From assembly GCA_037102815.1 (NCBI GenBank), contig BTPP01000003.1, forward strand, positions 2,418,001 to 2,482,000: 64,000 nt of DNA, read 5' to 3'. Source of the DNA: Neurospora intermedia. Lineage: Eukaryota > Ascomycota > Sordariomycetes > Sordariales > Sordariaceae. Made by a program: the position numbers and the translations under genes. Shown in pieces: positions 1 through 11,649 of the stretch (its first letter is position 1; the number at the start of each line of letters is the position of its first letter). The notes beneath the pieces are model-generated. The model did no database searches. It worked only from the letters and a program-made list of their open reading frames with translations, and had not been told where the DNA came from.

Positions 1-983
1 ACTCAAGTGATGCAGTAGATTGACGTCTGCCACTCCATAGCTAGACTATTCGGAAATACTCAGGTATAAGAAGTTCACACAACTTGAACAGAGGCTGTAG
101 CATAGGCTGCATGATCAGGAAGAGAACAACACGTATGTTATACGTGGACTAGGATCTGTTGTCTGGTGAGCCTAGCACTACATTCGTTCATGGAACCGTT
201 TCGATTTGTTTTCATTTTATATACGAGAACTGTCGACTGTAGTGCGTAGTTAGCCCTCAGTATCACTAACCTCATGTCAGTAATACCGGGCAGTACTTCT
301 GATCATTATGATCTTTGGAAGAAGGACGTTCGCATCTAACCACGGGTATAGGGGACGGTTTTTGCAAGGCCTCTAGCGTCAAGTGTGTCCGCAACAAAGC
401 CTGGTGACTATCTTATCATTGAATCACTTGTCTTGACCGAATTCTAGGAAGTATATAATCTTGCGACAAACAACAGCAACTGCGCCAAATGGGGCTGTTT
501 GATCGTTCGAGCAGTAGCCTATATTAACCAGTTCCGCGCCGCCCAAAAAAAAAAAAAAAAAAAAAGCGTCAACCAGTATTTGAACCCTTATACGACGTGG
601 GCGATACATCATCGTTGGCCGCGCAATCGTGCAAGTCCATCCATGGCAACTCTTGATCCCCTGCCATTGCGTGCGCACCTGTTCCCGAATATCAAAAACT
701 GAGATTTGTTGTACAAGCTAGCCAGCGAATAAGCTGACTGGTTCGATAGGTCCCCCAATGGAGGGATAGCTTTGTCCCTTGATCATAGCAAAGCTCGTGC
801 AAACCATGGCGTAAAAAAAGGAAATCCCTTGGCACCGTAACAACACCGTCCGTCCCAAAATACAAGGTCAAGTAAAGAAAGCCTCGTTTGCTGATCGCAG
901 TGTCTTGCTCCGGTCAAATATCAACGTGAAATTTTCAAGACTGAATTTCGGCGAGCGCAATCGAGTCGGCGAGAAGGGTTCAT
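1..983. other. intergenic, no gene seen
   Basis: No reading frame here has a recognisable protein motif or fungal exon structure. The only distinct element is a run of 21 A at 545-565. On the minus strand that run follows a GGTTCAAAT-type box-B-like motif, but no cloverleaf can be drawn. The last part is presumably the 3' untranslated region of the NHP6 gene, which is read leftwards and stops at 984. Confidence 0.6.
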
Positions 984-1590
984 TCAGGAAGACTCCTCCT
1001 CGTCGGCCTCGGCCTATGCGCCTCATGATCAGTTTCCATTGCTAGTAGAGTTGGGACAACGTAGGGATGACTCACGTTGTACGCCTGCTTCTCGTCCTCA
1101 TAACGCTTCTTGTCGGCAGCGGCCTTGGCCTCGTAGGGGGCACGCTGCTTGTCGCTGAGAGCCTTCCACCTTTCTCCAAGGATCTTGCCAACCTGACCGA
1201 AAGAAACGCCTGGGTTCTCTTCACGGACATTCTCACGCTGCTCATTGGCAAAGAACATGTAGGCAGAGAGGCCACGCTTCGGGGCGTTGGGATCTTAGAT
1301 AACGCAGGTCAGCAACAGCAACAAAGAGCTACAAATAGGAACAGCGACCACTTGTATGTTTTGGACCAGCTGCAACCTAAGCCCACCGCAAGCAGTGCAT
1401 GCGGGCCTTTTTTATCGAAGCATGACCCTACAAGACAAGCGACCAGGTTGCTACTGGTATGATATGCAAATGGGGAACATCATATCAAGCGCTTCGTGGG
1501 GAAAGGATTGGGTTGCGGCAACTCACCCTTCTTCGCGCGGCGTTTCTCGACCTTGCCGGTGGTCTTGCTTTTGGCGGCGGCCTTGGGCAT
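984..1590 (-). CDS. nhp6: NHP6-type HMG-box chromatin protein, 103 aa, three exons
   Basis: Small non-histone protein that bends DNA through one HMG box and assists nucleosome remodelling and transcription in the nucleus. Exons, read on the minus strand, are 1590-1527, 1293-1076 and 1013-984 (312 nt with the stop). Introns are 233 and 62 nt, with GTGAGT donors at both and TAAG and ATAG acceptors. Joining exons 1 and 2 restores [15 protein letters not shown], the start of the HMG box. The box runs from about residue 22 to 93 and carries the expected [16 protein letters not shown] core. A basic, lysine-rich N-terminus ([21 protein letters not shown], quoted only in part by motif here) precedes it, and a short acidic tail (EADEEESS) ends it. 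The length is normal for filamentous-fungal NHP6. Start and splice sites are all directly visible; the identification rests on very high recognisable similarity to the family. Confidence 0.95.
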
Positions 1591-3004
1591 ATTGTCTAAT
1601 CTGCAAATCAAGAATACTGTTAGGATTGGATTAACAACTGAGAATGTGTCGTGGCGCGCATGAATTGACTGATCAAGCCCACGAGTTTCGTTGGTAAACT
1701 GCGGCTTGTCCGACTTCAGACAAGCTGCAGAGCGAAAAACACGAGCATGATATGCGGATGTGTATGCTCGTTGGCCAGAGCGAGTGCGGCACCCGTAACT
1801 GTCGAGACAATTGGCATGCAACTGCTGATGGAAAGGGCAGGCATGCTGCGTCGTCGAAGCATCAATGGATGCCACATAAGCGACAAAACGTACTTGACTG
1901 ATTTTTTGCTGAGAATGAGACTGTTTGATTGCGCGGCGATGCGGCTGTTGAGAGATTGTGCCACCCTGGTCAGCAATTGCGGTACGTTGTGATGTTTTTC
2001 TTGACGCGAGACCGGAGACGTGTGTGTGCAGCGCAAAGTGAGCTCCCGGCGTGGTGCGAAGGTGGCAGGTCCTATGGAAGCTTTGCGTGGAGACAGCGAC
2101 GCGCAGAACTCGAGCTGGTGCTGGGAGCGCTGAGCACCAACGCGCAAAGCAACAAGCGTGCACCGGCCTCACTTTGGATGGCAACAGCGACGGGAGGTGG
2201 GCAGTGAGGTTGGCCGGTTGCATAAGACCCAATGGCAGTTCCGCTTGGACGGAGGCAGGCAAAGGCTACAAGGCCAAATGCCAGATGGGCGCGAGTACTT
2301 GTGATTTTGCTGGTGCTGGCTAAGGAAAGGAAGTACTCACATACGCGTGCAATGGGCGTGGGAAATGGGTATCGAGGTGGGCGTGGTGAGCGGTGCGCTT
2401 CGTTTGTATGGGAAAAGAGGAGGGAGTTTTGTGAGAGAGAGGAGGGGGCGACGCCTTTGCCCGGTATTTTACTATGGGCGGCTGATTGAAGGGGCGGGGG
2501 AAGCTCCTTCCTACTTCATAACAAAAAAGGGTGCAGCGCCGGCTGATTTTTGCAGCGTGATTTGGGAGGGAGGCGAGGGCACCCACTCATTCATCCCTCT
2601 TCGGACCGGGCCACTCCAATTGCACTGCAGTCAATGGCTGGCGGTCCTGGCGCTGGCCAAGCGCCAGCAAGGTAGAGGTACTGGTACATATCCCGCCTTG
2701 CCCACTTGCGCCGTGCTTACGGGTACTGTGTACTTTGCCTGGTTCGTGCTTGAGTGGTGTGCGGAGCGCTTGAGGTTTCGGCCTGCCAGCTTCCAGTGCA
2801 GCAGCTATCCAGCTCGAGCCCGTCGGGGGTGCCAATTCCATCTCCAGCTCCCACAGTTCCAGTCCAGCTCCAGCTCCAACTGAAAAGGCTGGTCAGCTCC
2901 CATCCAACTTTAAACAGTTCTGAGGTTTACCCGCGTCACCTAAAGGTCACTCCCGCTTTCTTACAGGCTGCTGCTGCACCTCGGTCACTCGCTTCAGTTG
3001 TTTG

Positions 3005-3042
3005 ATGCCATGCCATCCCATGCCATCCCATGCCATCCCATC
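3005..3042. repeat. decamer tandem repeat (TGCCATCCCA)
   Basis: Three exact copies of TGCCATCCCA lie at 3011-3040, with partial copies at both edges. It is a short microsatellite in non-coding sequence and likely length-variable. Confidence 0.9.
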
Positions 3043-3378
3043 TTCGCCTGGTCTGGATGCATTCGGTGCAGTTGGCTGCCGTGCTTTCTCGGACAGGGTC
3101 GAGCGCCCAGCTCCCGCCCGGCTTTGGCCTTTTTGGATGAGCACTAGGCGGACTGGCACACACCCGTCACATTCCTCTCTCACGCAGTCTCCTCTCTCAC
3201 TCAACTGTCGTCTCGCTCTTGTCCGTATCCTTTTATTGGGGGCGGTAATCTGCCCTGGTATGAATGCCTGCTTATTACTGAGCGTCAGGGACGGTCCAAA
3301 GAGGACGCCTGGGGGGTGGGCTGCACTTCTCTCATTCCACAAACTGCCCTGTCTTGATCAACTGCTTGTTGGGTACCT

Positions 3379-3390
3379 CCCCCCCCCCCC

Positions 3391-3440
<50 letters not shown>
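3379..3440. repeat. C13-A49 homopolymer block
   Basis: A run of 13 C (3379-3391) passes directly into 49 A (3392-3440). No element ends were recognised on either side, so it is either simple-sequence expansion or the tail of a lost retroposed copy. Exact lengths are prone to sequencing error. Confidence 0.9.
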
Positions 3441-3444
<4 letters not shown>

Positions 3445-4683
3445 GACTGATGACTTCAACTAGTACGGCCTCACTACCCGCAAGGCGGCCCTCATTTCGA
3501 CTAGGCCATGAAGCTCTGCAAGGGCTTTAGAATGGCTTGTGTGAGACACGCAGTTTGACCAAGCCCCCTGGCTCTCAAGTCTAGCATGACGACCTGAAAT
3601 CTCGTGCCATTTCCTTCGTCTCTGCCTGACCTGTTCCCAGAAGATGTTGTGGACGCGTCCAAGGATTGCAAGACGTCGAGACTGCCAAGGTGTGAATGCA
3701 GCATCGTAGGTTAGTATTGGCTTACCAATGGTGTTCTAGCAGTTGTCTCTGAAAGACAAGGTGGTTGAGTTGTGCGGACTTTTGCCAACAGTTTTTGCTT
3801 GCTATTGTCAGGTACACCAGTTCTCGTCCATTCACATCCATCGTTTCCGCGCCTAGTTCAGGTACGCCAGGTCTGTCGAGACACGAGAGAGCATCGAGCG
3901 GAGCTTCGAGTCGCTACGCTTGTCTTTTGGTACCACAGAACAATCCGTACCACCAAGCTACCAACTGTACACGGTACGGAGTACCTATAATACTCGAATC
4001 CGGGCAGCCTTGTAATGCAGAAGCACGACCGTCGTGCCATGATATGTTTCACGCCAGCTCGTTTGGTGAAGGTTCATCACCCATTACTGCATGCGGTAGT
4101 ACTCGTGTGCCTACAAAATAAGGTTTCCAAGTGACCTGCCATCTACTGGACATTTTACTCGTCGGCTGCTTGTTTTCGATCAAGAAGATACAGTACAAAC
4201 CTCGGAATACTGTCCCCCTTTGTTCAAATACATTATGGCATCACAGTATGCTTGAATAATGGTAGAGGATAGCGGCGACCAAATCAGGGACAGGTAGCAC
4301 GCAGCAAGCAAGATCTATTGGTGCTTATTCTTTGAAGAGGACTGCTCAACATGGAAAGGGTGTAAACTGTTATGTTACAACTTTGTCCCCGGCAAACAAT
4401 GGCCAACCGCTGAATGCGAACCTTGGCTTTGAAAGAAGCAGAGAGGAAGCCGGGAAATCATTGTCTTTGAAAGCAGCACTCGGACCTAGCGTCGTTTCTT
4501 CAGCAAACGGAAACAGTCTGCATGGCTTTGCAACTTACCCATGGCTACTATGTAACCATGGGTTGTACTAGGTTGTTCAAATGAGGCATCAAGAATTATG
4601 TCGACATGACTGATTACCCAGAACCTCTCGACTGCCAAGTTGGGTTGTTGCTCCTACAATGTATTGGGTATGTTACTTCTTCA

Positions 4684-5511
4684 TTACGGCCCTTTCGTGG
4701 AAAACCCCGGCGGGTCGAGGACTAAATCTCTAAGCCGTTCATCTCGGGCCCAATCGACTCCGGTGCCGGCTACGAGTGCACTCGTAGCTCCCTTGATCGT
4801 CTTCCATTTCTGGCGGCTCACCCGTAGCTCACCCTTGGTTTTACCCAGCTTTCTGCCCAGTTTGGTAGATCCATCCACTTGTACGTCATGGGTGCCGGTG
4901 GTTTTTGACAACCGCAATAGTTCCGAAGCCAAGGTCGCGTTGTGCTGACCAACGCGAAGACGCTCAAGTTCCAGATCCAATATATGGTCTCTGACTTGAT
5001 AAGAGGCCGAAGCCTGCTCAGCGGCTTCGGCAGATATTAGATCCCGCTGCCGGATCAATGGCAAGATATCTCTTTTAGCGATACAGACGTCAGCGATATT
5101 CGAAGAAGAGATTGAGAAGCTAATCACAGTGAAAACGGACCGTTCTACCGGAGAAGCCTCGGTCCCGCCATGTATGGCCCTCAATACAGGCCGGACCACG
5201 ACGGCACTTTCAAATATGTAGTTCCGCAATTCAACAGTCGCCTTTGCTTCGAGCAGTTGGGTGCGAGCCTCATCTATATCGAAATGTCCTGTAAAAAATG
5301 TAGGGCCTAATGCAGCGCCCATGGTCAGAACATTACAAAAACCTTGAGGGGGGTATACATCGGGTTGCTGACTTTGCGGGTCAGAGAGATCTTGCTGGGC
5401 CTGTAGAAGGCCTATCTGAATATATAGCTCCTGCAGTCTGTCATAAAGTGCCAACGCTTCTTCCTCCGTCTCTGAATGTCGAGGATTGGGATCGGGAACA
5501 ACAGCCGACAT
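4684..5511 (-). CDS. CENP-H-like inner kinetochore protein (Fta3/Mcm16 type), 275 aa
   Basis: CENP-H proteins are coiled-coil subunits of the constitutive centromere-associated network (COMA/CENP-HIKM) that tie CENP-A chromatin to the outer kinetochore. Here the N-terminal third is acidic and heptad-like (EEEALALYDRLQELYIQIGL), the middle is helical, and the C-terminus has WKTIKGATSALVAGTGVDW followed by ARDERLRDLVLD. That matches the conserved CENP-H ending, in which a hydrophobic helix is followed by a VNWAEDPxLxxxVL-type motif (family knowledge). The start at 5511 is the only upstream ATG in frame. The uninterrupted frame contains a segment, 5342-5289, that looks like a 54 nt in-frame intron with a CTGAC branch site and an ACAG acceptor. 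Removing it gives a 257-residue protein and drops the only stretch that looks out of place (FCNVLTMGAALGPTFF). Its donor, GTTTTT, is weak. The gene is divergent from atg11. Confidence 0.78.
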   Translation of the reverse strand: MSAVVPDPNPRHSETEEEALALYDRLQELYIQIGLLQAQQDLSDPQSQQPDVYPPQGFCNVLTMGAALGPTFFTGHFDIDEARTQLLEAKATVELRNYIFESAVVVRPVLRAIHGGTEASPVERSVFTVISFSISSSNIADVCIAKRDILPLIRQRDLISAEAAEQASASYQVRDHILDLELERLRVGQHNATLASELLRLSKTTGTHDVQVDGSTKLGRKLGKTKGELRVSRQKWKTIKGATSALVAGTGVDWARDERLRDLVLDPPGFSTKGP

Positions 5512-6551
5512 GACGAATTAATGAAGCGCCGCGACTGAGTGAAGGCGGCTGGAGAGATATAGCTGAATGGTAATGGTCAAATGTATTGTGTGGTTTGAGG
5601 GGTTGAATTCCAAGTGACTGGTCCAGATTGCTACAAGCTACAGATCATTCCAGAGCAGGTGGATGACGGGAGGCAGAGCTTCTTCGTTACAGGTGTAAGC
5701 CTATAGCGGTGCGCGTAGGACGCCTGGGTGACGCGTATGAAGCGAAAGGCGATTCAATTCATGAAGTCAAAGTGACCACGACTAGGAGCAGCACTGTCAT
5801 CCTGGTCAAAAAATGGAACATGGGATCGTGAATGTAATGTAAGCAGGTGGTGGTTCTAGCTCGGAGCGCCTGTGGCATCTTGATGGAGCACCCGACTCCA
5901 TAAATCAGTAAATGAATGGAGTAGGGAATGAACGACACGGGCAGTTACCCGTGGTGTACGTAGGTTGAGAGACCGAAGGAGACAGCATCTACCTACAAGT
6001 ATGTTACGAGTGACGGAGAGCCGGCGGATATATATATAATCATAAAATCATGTCACGCAGCTTTAATATCCTGGGTTGACTGAAGCATGAAATAAGATTG
6101 TTTTCGTGCCAAAAGAGAGGTAGGTAACTTGTACTCCATGGTGTACGATGTGGGTGAGATACCTCTACACTAACGCCGACATCGAGGTGGGAGGTGCATC
6201 CATTGCAGCAGCATGGAGGTCCCGTGTCACTGTTGCCGAGCGTCCTGGAGCTGCCCCTGGTGCCGGTGCTGGGCGGGGCGCAAAGGCCATTGCGGATCTG
6301 GCCTCACAGGGCCCTGGTGGGGGGATTAGGTTGCTTTTCATCTGGGCACTGCCTCTTCAATCTACCTACTTCCCCCAACCCTCCACCTACCGACTGACGG
6401 CCGCTATTACAGACTGGAGAACACCGACTTCATCCGGCGCCAACCTACCGATTATACGCAACAACTCGATCCTGCCATCATACTTGTCAACACCCATTCG
6501 GTCCGCCGACTCGTCTGTCCCGTGGAAGCGACTTGGGAAGCATGCGTGATA
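5512..6551. promoter_or_regulatory. shared divergent spacer between CENP-H-like gene and atg11
   Basis: A 1,040 bp spacer between two genes that start in opposite directions, so it must carry both promoters and both 5' leaders. An AT stretch, tatatatataatcat, lies near 6028-6042 and is the most TATA-like sequence. A plus-strand open frame at 6148-6549 ends 3 bases before the atg11 start codon; its composition is proline/alanine biased and it has no known motif, so I read it as leader sequence. Confidence 0.6.
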
Positions 6552-9500
6552 ATGGTTACGCAGGTGTTGATCGCCCATACGGGCCAGCGCCTTGAAATTG
6601 ACAGTCGTACCATCACATCGTATGCCTCCCCGCCAGTGCCCACATCCCAGTGTTTGCCCATCTGACACTTGTGATGGCCGCGTAGCGTATCTGTTACTAT
6701 TTGCTGACGTCCCCAAAGATTAAATGGCCTGAAGGAATCCGTGGCCAGCCAGAGCTCCATTCCTGTCGAGTGCTTGATTGCCCTGACACCCCAGGGAAGG
6801 TCTCTAAGATGGCAGCCAACACAGCCAGAGGTTCGCACATCTGAATGGTCTTGTCAAAGGGCTGTGCTTCGTCGCATCTAACTTGGGGGCAACAGACAGA
6901 AATCTACATATATGACAGCCGACTGACACAGCGATCCCAACCCGGGGCCTCGTCACCTCCCTTATCCGAATTGCCTCTTCCCCGATACAATGCACATACT
7001 CCGCCCAACTCGATTGAAGATACGCGATCCATCCCAGCATGGCAGAAGCTGTTCGAGACACGCCGTGCTTGGGCTATCGACGTTGTGGAGGATTGCGCCA
7101 GGATGGACGCCGCCACGCGGGAGCGCTATGCCGAGATGGACGTCATGTTGAGATGTCTTGATGCCGCTGTAGCAAATCTGGAGAATGCCGTCAAGGGACT
7201 CGAGAACAAATATGTCGAGCTGAAGGAGTGGTCCACATCAGCTCAGGCCGATTACAGTGCGTTGGCGACAGGTCTAGATCGATATCTTTCTCTGGCCCGG
7301 GGCATCGCCATCTCGTCTAGCATGGCCCAGTTCATGACATCCCGTGACGATGGTGGTTGGAAAGGATGCCCACAGCGACAAAGCACCCTCGAAGACCTTG
7401 TTGATCTGGAGCTTGCTCGGCAAGCGGGGAAACTCGCACCCTCTGCACTGCGCAAGTTCAAGGATCGCATCATCAACCTGGATAAGGCGGCAACTCATTT
7501 GTTCCAAGACGCCGACACTTTGATGCACAAATTTGAGACGACCATGTCTCGCTCAGCCCTGTCCCACGACGGCGAATCGTCACACCTTCTTCAGGATATT
7601 GAAGCCTTAGCCAACAAGATCGACAACGACTACAATGTAACGCTAGAGTACACGAGCTCGACCCGGGACACCCTTCTTCAAGTTTCCAAGACGGCAGCAC
7701 ATCACACCGAGAGGCTACTGCCTAGCATCCAAAAGCGCGCGCTGGAAATGGGTGATATCTTGTGCTACGCCACCAAGGCGCGAAACAGCCTCGCGGCCGA
7801 GTCCATCGAGTTTATGCGTAGCATCACCGAGATCACAAGCGATAGCCACAGCGTAAAATCCCAGATATCCGAGGCTGGCCAGGAGGATGAACTCGCCACG
7901 TTTGATCGTTTGCGGCTCATTCAACAGATTCCGTATTTGTACGCCTCGTTTGTAGCAGAGGCCATTAGGCGGCGGGAGTGGCTGGACAAAGTCAAACAAG
8001 ATTCTACCACACTTGCCAATGAAATGGCCATCTTCCATGAAGAAGAGGCAAAGAGGAGGCGGCGCTGGCACAAATCGATTGGGGCCGTTTTTGGTCCTGC
8101 CCCGACGGCTGATAGTAAGGTTCCAAATCTTGAAATCAACCTTCGTGGAGATGATGGGGAATGGCCCCTGATGACAAGAAAAGACCTGGATGACTTTTTC
8201 AACGCCTTGCGAAATCAAAAGGCCGATCCCGAACTTGTAGTCGAAATCGAAAAACTCATTGCAGACATGGACAATCCAACAAGGCAACAGTCAAGGCGGA
8301 TGAAAGCCTTTAAAAACGGAAGTGTCCACGAGACTGCTCTCGGACGGAGCGGACTACTCGTACGAGGTGACGATGATTTGCTTCGCTCCTTACAGGCAGA
8401 CAAAACAAGGCTTGAAAGCAAATTAAAAACTGCCGAAAGCCGAGTGCGCCGGCTAGAAGATCTACTCCATCGGCAGACCCAGGCTTCCAGACCGAATGTT
8501 GGCAACCTTTTCCAGAATCCAAGCCAGCAAGTTCTAGATCGTAACGACTCAATTAGCTCTCTTAGGAACCCCCGTGCTGTTGACGACCGCAGCAGATCAT
8601 TAGATGGACCTGAGACGCTCATCCATCGAACACAGCAACTAGAGACCGAACTGAACACCGAGAGGGAGCGATGCGTGGTTCTAGAGAGAGAAATCAACGC
8701 ATTGACGACACTGCATAACGATCTAAAAGGCCAAATGGACGAAGCCAACTCCACCAAGAAGGATCTCCTGCAAAATATGGAAGCACTCAAACGGGAGTTC
8801 ACAGAAGAGCGAAAGTCTCTTGAAGAAGAGGTCAAGCAGCTAAAGGCTAGGCTTGAGTACACAGAAGACGAGATCGAACACTTTGGCGAGTCGCGAGAAA
8901 ACGAGAAGGCATCATATGACGAAAAGGTTCACTTTCTTGAGCTTGAGGTGGAGCGGCTTACCAGGGAAAGACGAGATGATTCTCTGAAAGCGGATGACCA
9001 GGTGGTGCTTTTGCAGAATGAAGCAAGGCTACAACGTGAGCGTATTACGGCGCAGGATATCGAACTTCGAGCTGCCCAGGATGAGATCAGAGTGCTCAGC
9101 AAGCGACTGGAAGCTGTGACTGAGGATAGGCAGAAGTACAGACAGGCACTGGAGGATATATGGGAATGTCTGGCGCCTGCTGATGACGTTCCTACCGAGT
9201 TGCCTGATCTCTTGGAAGGAATCACCGGAAAGGCTGCCGATATTCTGAGCACAAAGCAAGGCGTGGAGGGGGACATGTCCCTCATGAAGCTCAACGTGGA
9301 TACGCTGCAAAATAACATCAGGACGCTTCGCTCGGAGATGGAAGTTACCAAGGATAAACTCACGGAAGAGGAATCGGTCTCGTTGCGCCTCCGCGAGAAG
9401 TTTTCAGAAGAAAGGGCGAAAGTTGTTGCCATGGAGGGCGAACTAGCTCATGGACGTGAACAGTTACATGAATTTCGGGTCAAGATTGCCGACGGCGAAA

Positions 9501-11005
9501 CTGGGTCCGAGTACATGCGGAAAAGGCTAGAAGACGAGGAACAAAACCTCGCTTCCATGACGGAGGAACTAGCTGCTCGACAATCCCAAGTGCAGAGGAT
9601 GGAGGAAGAGGTGACGCGTTTCAAAGCAAAGCTTCACCAAACCCAGATGCAACTATCAGAACTCACCATACGGCTTGAATCACGTACAGAATGTGCCAAG
9701 GATCTGACACAACTTCTTTGGTCACAGAACGACCGCCTTACTCGTTTGCTTGAGCGGCTTGGGTTTTCCATTTCCCGTGAGGAGGATGGTACTATGCACA
9801 TTCAGAGAACACCTCGATCTGAGCGCTCATTAGCAACGACCGCGAACCCGAATGATTCAGACCCAAGCTCATCACTCCGTCGTTCCAGTACGCTCAACGC
9901 CCGACCCGTGACTGACAATGCGGACCTGGAGCTGCTGCAATGGATGAGTAGTGCAACTCCGGAGGCTGAGGTTGAAAAGTACAAGATCTTCATGGGCTTA
10001 TTTGGTTCGTTTGACATGGACGTCTTTGCGGATGCGGTGTACCGGCGTGTCAAGGATGTTGAGCATATGGCACGAAAGCTGCAACGAGAGGCGCGAGCGT
10101 ACCGCGAGAAAGCACACAGCTTCCAGAAGGAGGCTCATGATAAGATTGCCTTCAAACACTTTAAAGAGGGCGACCTTGCTTTGTTCCTTCCTACGCGGAA
10201 TCAGTCGACGGGCGCTTGGGCTGCTTTCAACGTTGGGTTTCCACATTACTTTTTACGTGAGCAGGATTCGCATCGTTTGCGCAACCGTGAATGGCTTGTT
10301 GCCCGAATCATGCGCATTCAAGAGCGGGTGGTGGATTTGTCCAAATCCCTACAGCATGACCAGGCAGGGGAGACGAGAAAAGATGGTGCCAGGGGAGAAA
10401 CGGAGTCTCTTGATGACGACGAGAACGATAACCCGTTTGACCTTTCCGATGGCCTACGATGGTATTTAATCGAAGCTGTTGAAGACAAGCCCGGGGCCCC
10501 ATCCACGCCAGGCTTGGCCAAGAGCACTGTTGCGGCAAACAATGTCGAAGCGATGGCCGATATGCGGACACAGGGGCATATTTCTAAAGCAAGAGGGCTC
10601 ACTGGACGTGGAGGCACGCCGTTGGGAATCGAAGGCGTCAGCAAGACACTATCCAAAAGTCTCGAGAGTCGTCGGTCCAGTACAGGTTCCAGGAAGACCC
10701 TACCGTTTGTGATTGGCGCCTCGTCGAGGGGTCGTGAAAGCGCCCTTGCAAGCGAGACAAACTCCCTCCGTGCGGTTCCGGCAGACAACAACAGCTCGGC
10801 TCCAACGAATGCAGCTCAACAATACATGTCCCCCACAGACAAGCTCAAAGATGCGTCTCTGCAGCAAACTCCCCAGCAAGCAAACAGTATCTCAGCGGAG
10901 GGTGAAAGCATGACCACTGGTGCAAGAAATGATCAGGCTATTCTACAGCCATCGCAGACTCATTCTGAGGTTCGCAACGAGATAGAATCTCTGATAGGGT
11001 CTTGA
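6552..11005 (+). CDS. atg11: autophagy-related protein 11 (ATG11), 1429 aa, three exons
   Basis: Scaffold for selective autophagy: it binds cargo receptors and the Atg1 kinase complex at the forming phagophore, and acts in pexophagy and mitophagy. Exons are 6552-6619, 6719-6830 and 6896-11005. Intron 1 (99 nt) has donor GTATGC, branch site TGCTGAC and acceptor AAAG; intron 2 (65 nt) has branch site CTAAC and acceptor ACAG. The two short exons supply the ubiquitin-like N-terminus (QVLIAHTGQRLEID, then LIALTPQGRSLRW), which joins in frame to TEIYIYDSRLTQ. The large open frame alone begins at an internal ATG inside intron 2 and would miss this domain. Then follow helical middle segments with SWQKL/RRAWA-like and MDVMLRCLDAAVANLE motifs, a long coiled coil at about residues 555-1015, and the conserved C-terminal ATG11 domain at about 1145-1255 (FKEGDLALFLPTRN, AFNVGFPHYFL, LRWYLIEAVED). 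The tail is serine-rich and disordered. Length fits filamentous-fungal ATG11. Confidence 0.95.
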
Positions 11006-11649
11006 CCACATTCCAAACCCATGCACTAACGGGTTGTAGGCCCGCTGCGGTCAGGCTGGGGCGCGGAACCAAAATGCCACTATTCGCAACCGTTTTAGCA
11101 AGAGTAAAATCAGGGAATCACTATGTAGTACAGACGTCAGCTGCGAGATAGGATGACCAGTAGTCAGTCAGGTCGCTAGGCAGTCGAAGCCTAAGGAGAG
11201 GGCTTACTGCTGCCCTGGGGTTGCTTTCCTTTGCATGCCAGAACACGAGTGTGCGGCAAAGCGGTGCTGTGCCGATTAGTTGCAGGCCATGAAACTATTG
11301 CGGAAAAAATAGGATGGATCTTGGGAAATGTTTATTCTTCTGGCCCAGCATACACTTTGATGTCGGCAATGAGATAATATGTGCCGGGTGTTCTCAACCC
11401 TAGCATGCGAATTCGCATTATTAACGTCTTGAAATGCTTCGTTACGATGTCGTGTAAATAATCCAGTACATTCATCTCCACGTATATAGTTGGAATGAGT
11501 GAACAAACGGGCGAAGTCTGTTAGTGTACAAGATGTATACATGGGTAGCTGAGATGCCGGCTCGAGCGTAAGGGCGTGTATCCGTAATACACAACACATT
11601 GGCTACGTAACGTGCGCAGGCCACCTCAAACCTGGAAGGTGTTCGGTCC
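11006..11649. other. convergent intergenic spacer, atg11 and bL9m
   Basis: Tail-to-tail spacer of 644 bp that must hold both 3' untranslated regions and termination signals. No open frame here shows coding character, and no repeat or RNA gene was recognised. Confidence 0.65.

Larger units (their letters stand above)
1591..4683. other. long intergenic region upstream of nhp6
   Basis: About 3.1 kb without a convincing gene. It should hold the nhp6 promoter and 5' leader and the 3' region of the CENP-H-like gene. Open frames such as 2347-2883 (plus) have biased, low-complexity translations and no start or intron context, so I treat them as chance. The stretch contains CCAGCT-rich sequence (about 2830-2882), a decamer repeat (3005-3042) and a C13-A49 homopolymer block (3379-3440). 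From 3441 to 4683 nothing is recognisable. Confidence 0.6.

Noticed and set aside
545-640. Box-B-like motif plus T run on the minus strand, suggesting a tRNA or SINE
   Set aside because: GGTTCAAATAC followed by a long T run looks like Pol III sequence, but neither an A box at proper distance nor acceptor, D, anticodon and T stems can be paired.
1067-1462. Plus-strand open frame antisense to nhp6
   Set aside because: It mirrors the nhp6 exons and has no independent support.
1480-2262. 260-codon minus-strand open frame covering the nhp6 first exon
   Set aside because: Only its last part, from the ATG at 1590 to 1527, is nhp6 exon 1. The upstream part is the 5' leader left open by chance, and the part after 1527 is intron.
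2347-2883. 178-codon plus-strand open frame upstream of nhp6
   Set aside because: The translation is low in complexity and ends in a serine run from a CCAGCT-type repeat. It has no motif and overlaps other frames of equal length, so it is taken as chance in GC-balanced leader sequence.
6148-6549. 133-codon plus-strand open frame just before atg11
   Set aside because: It ends three bases before the atg11 start codon, has no motif and an Ala/Gly/Pro-biased translation. It is more likely promoter and leader than a gene.
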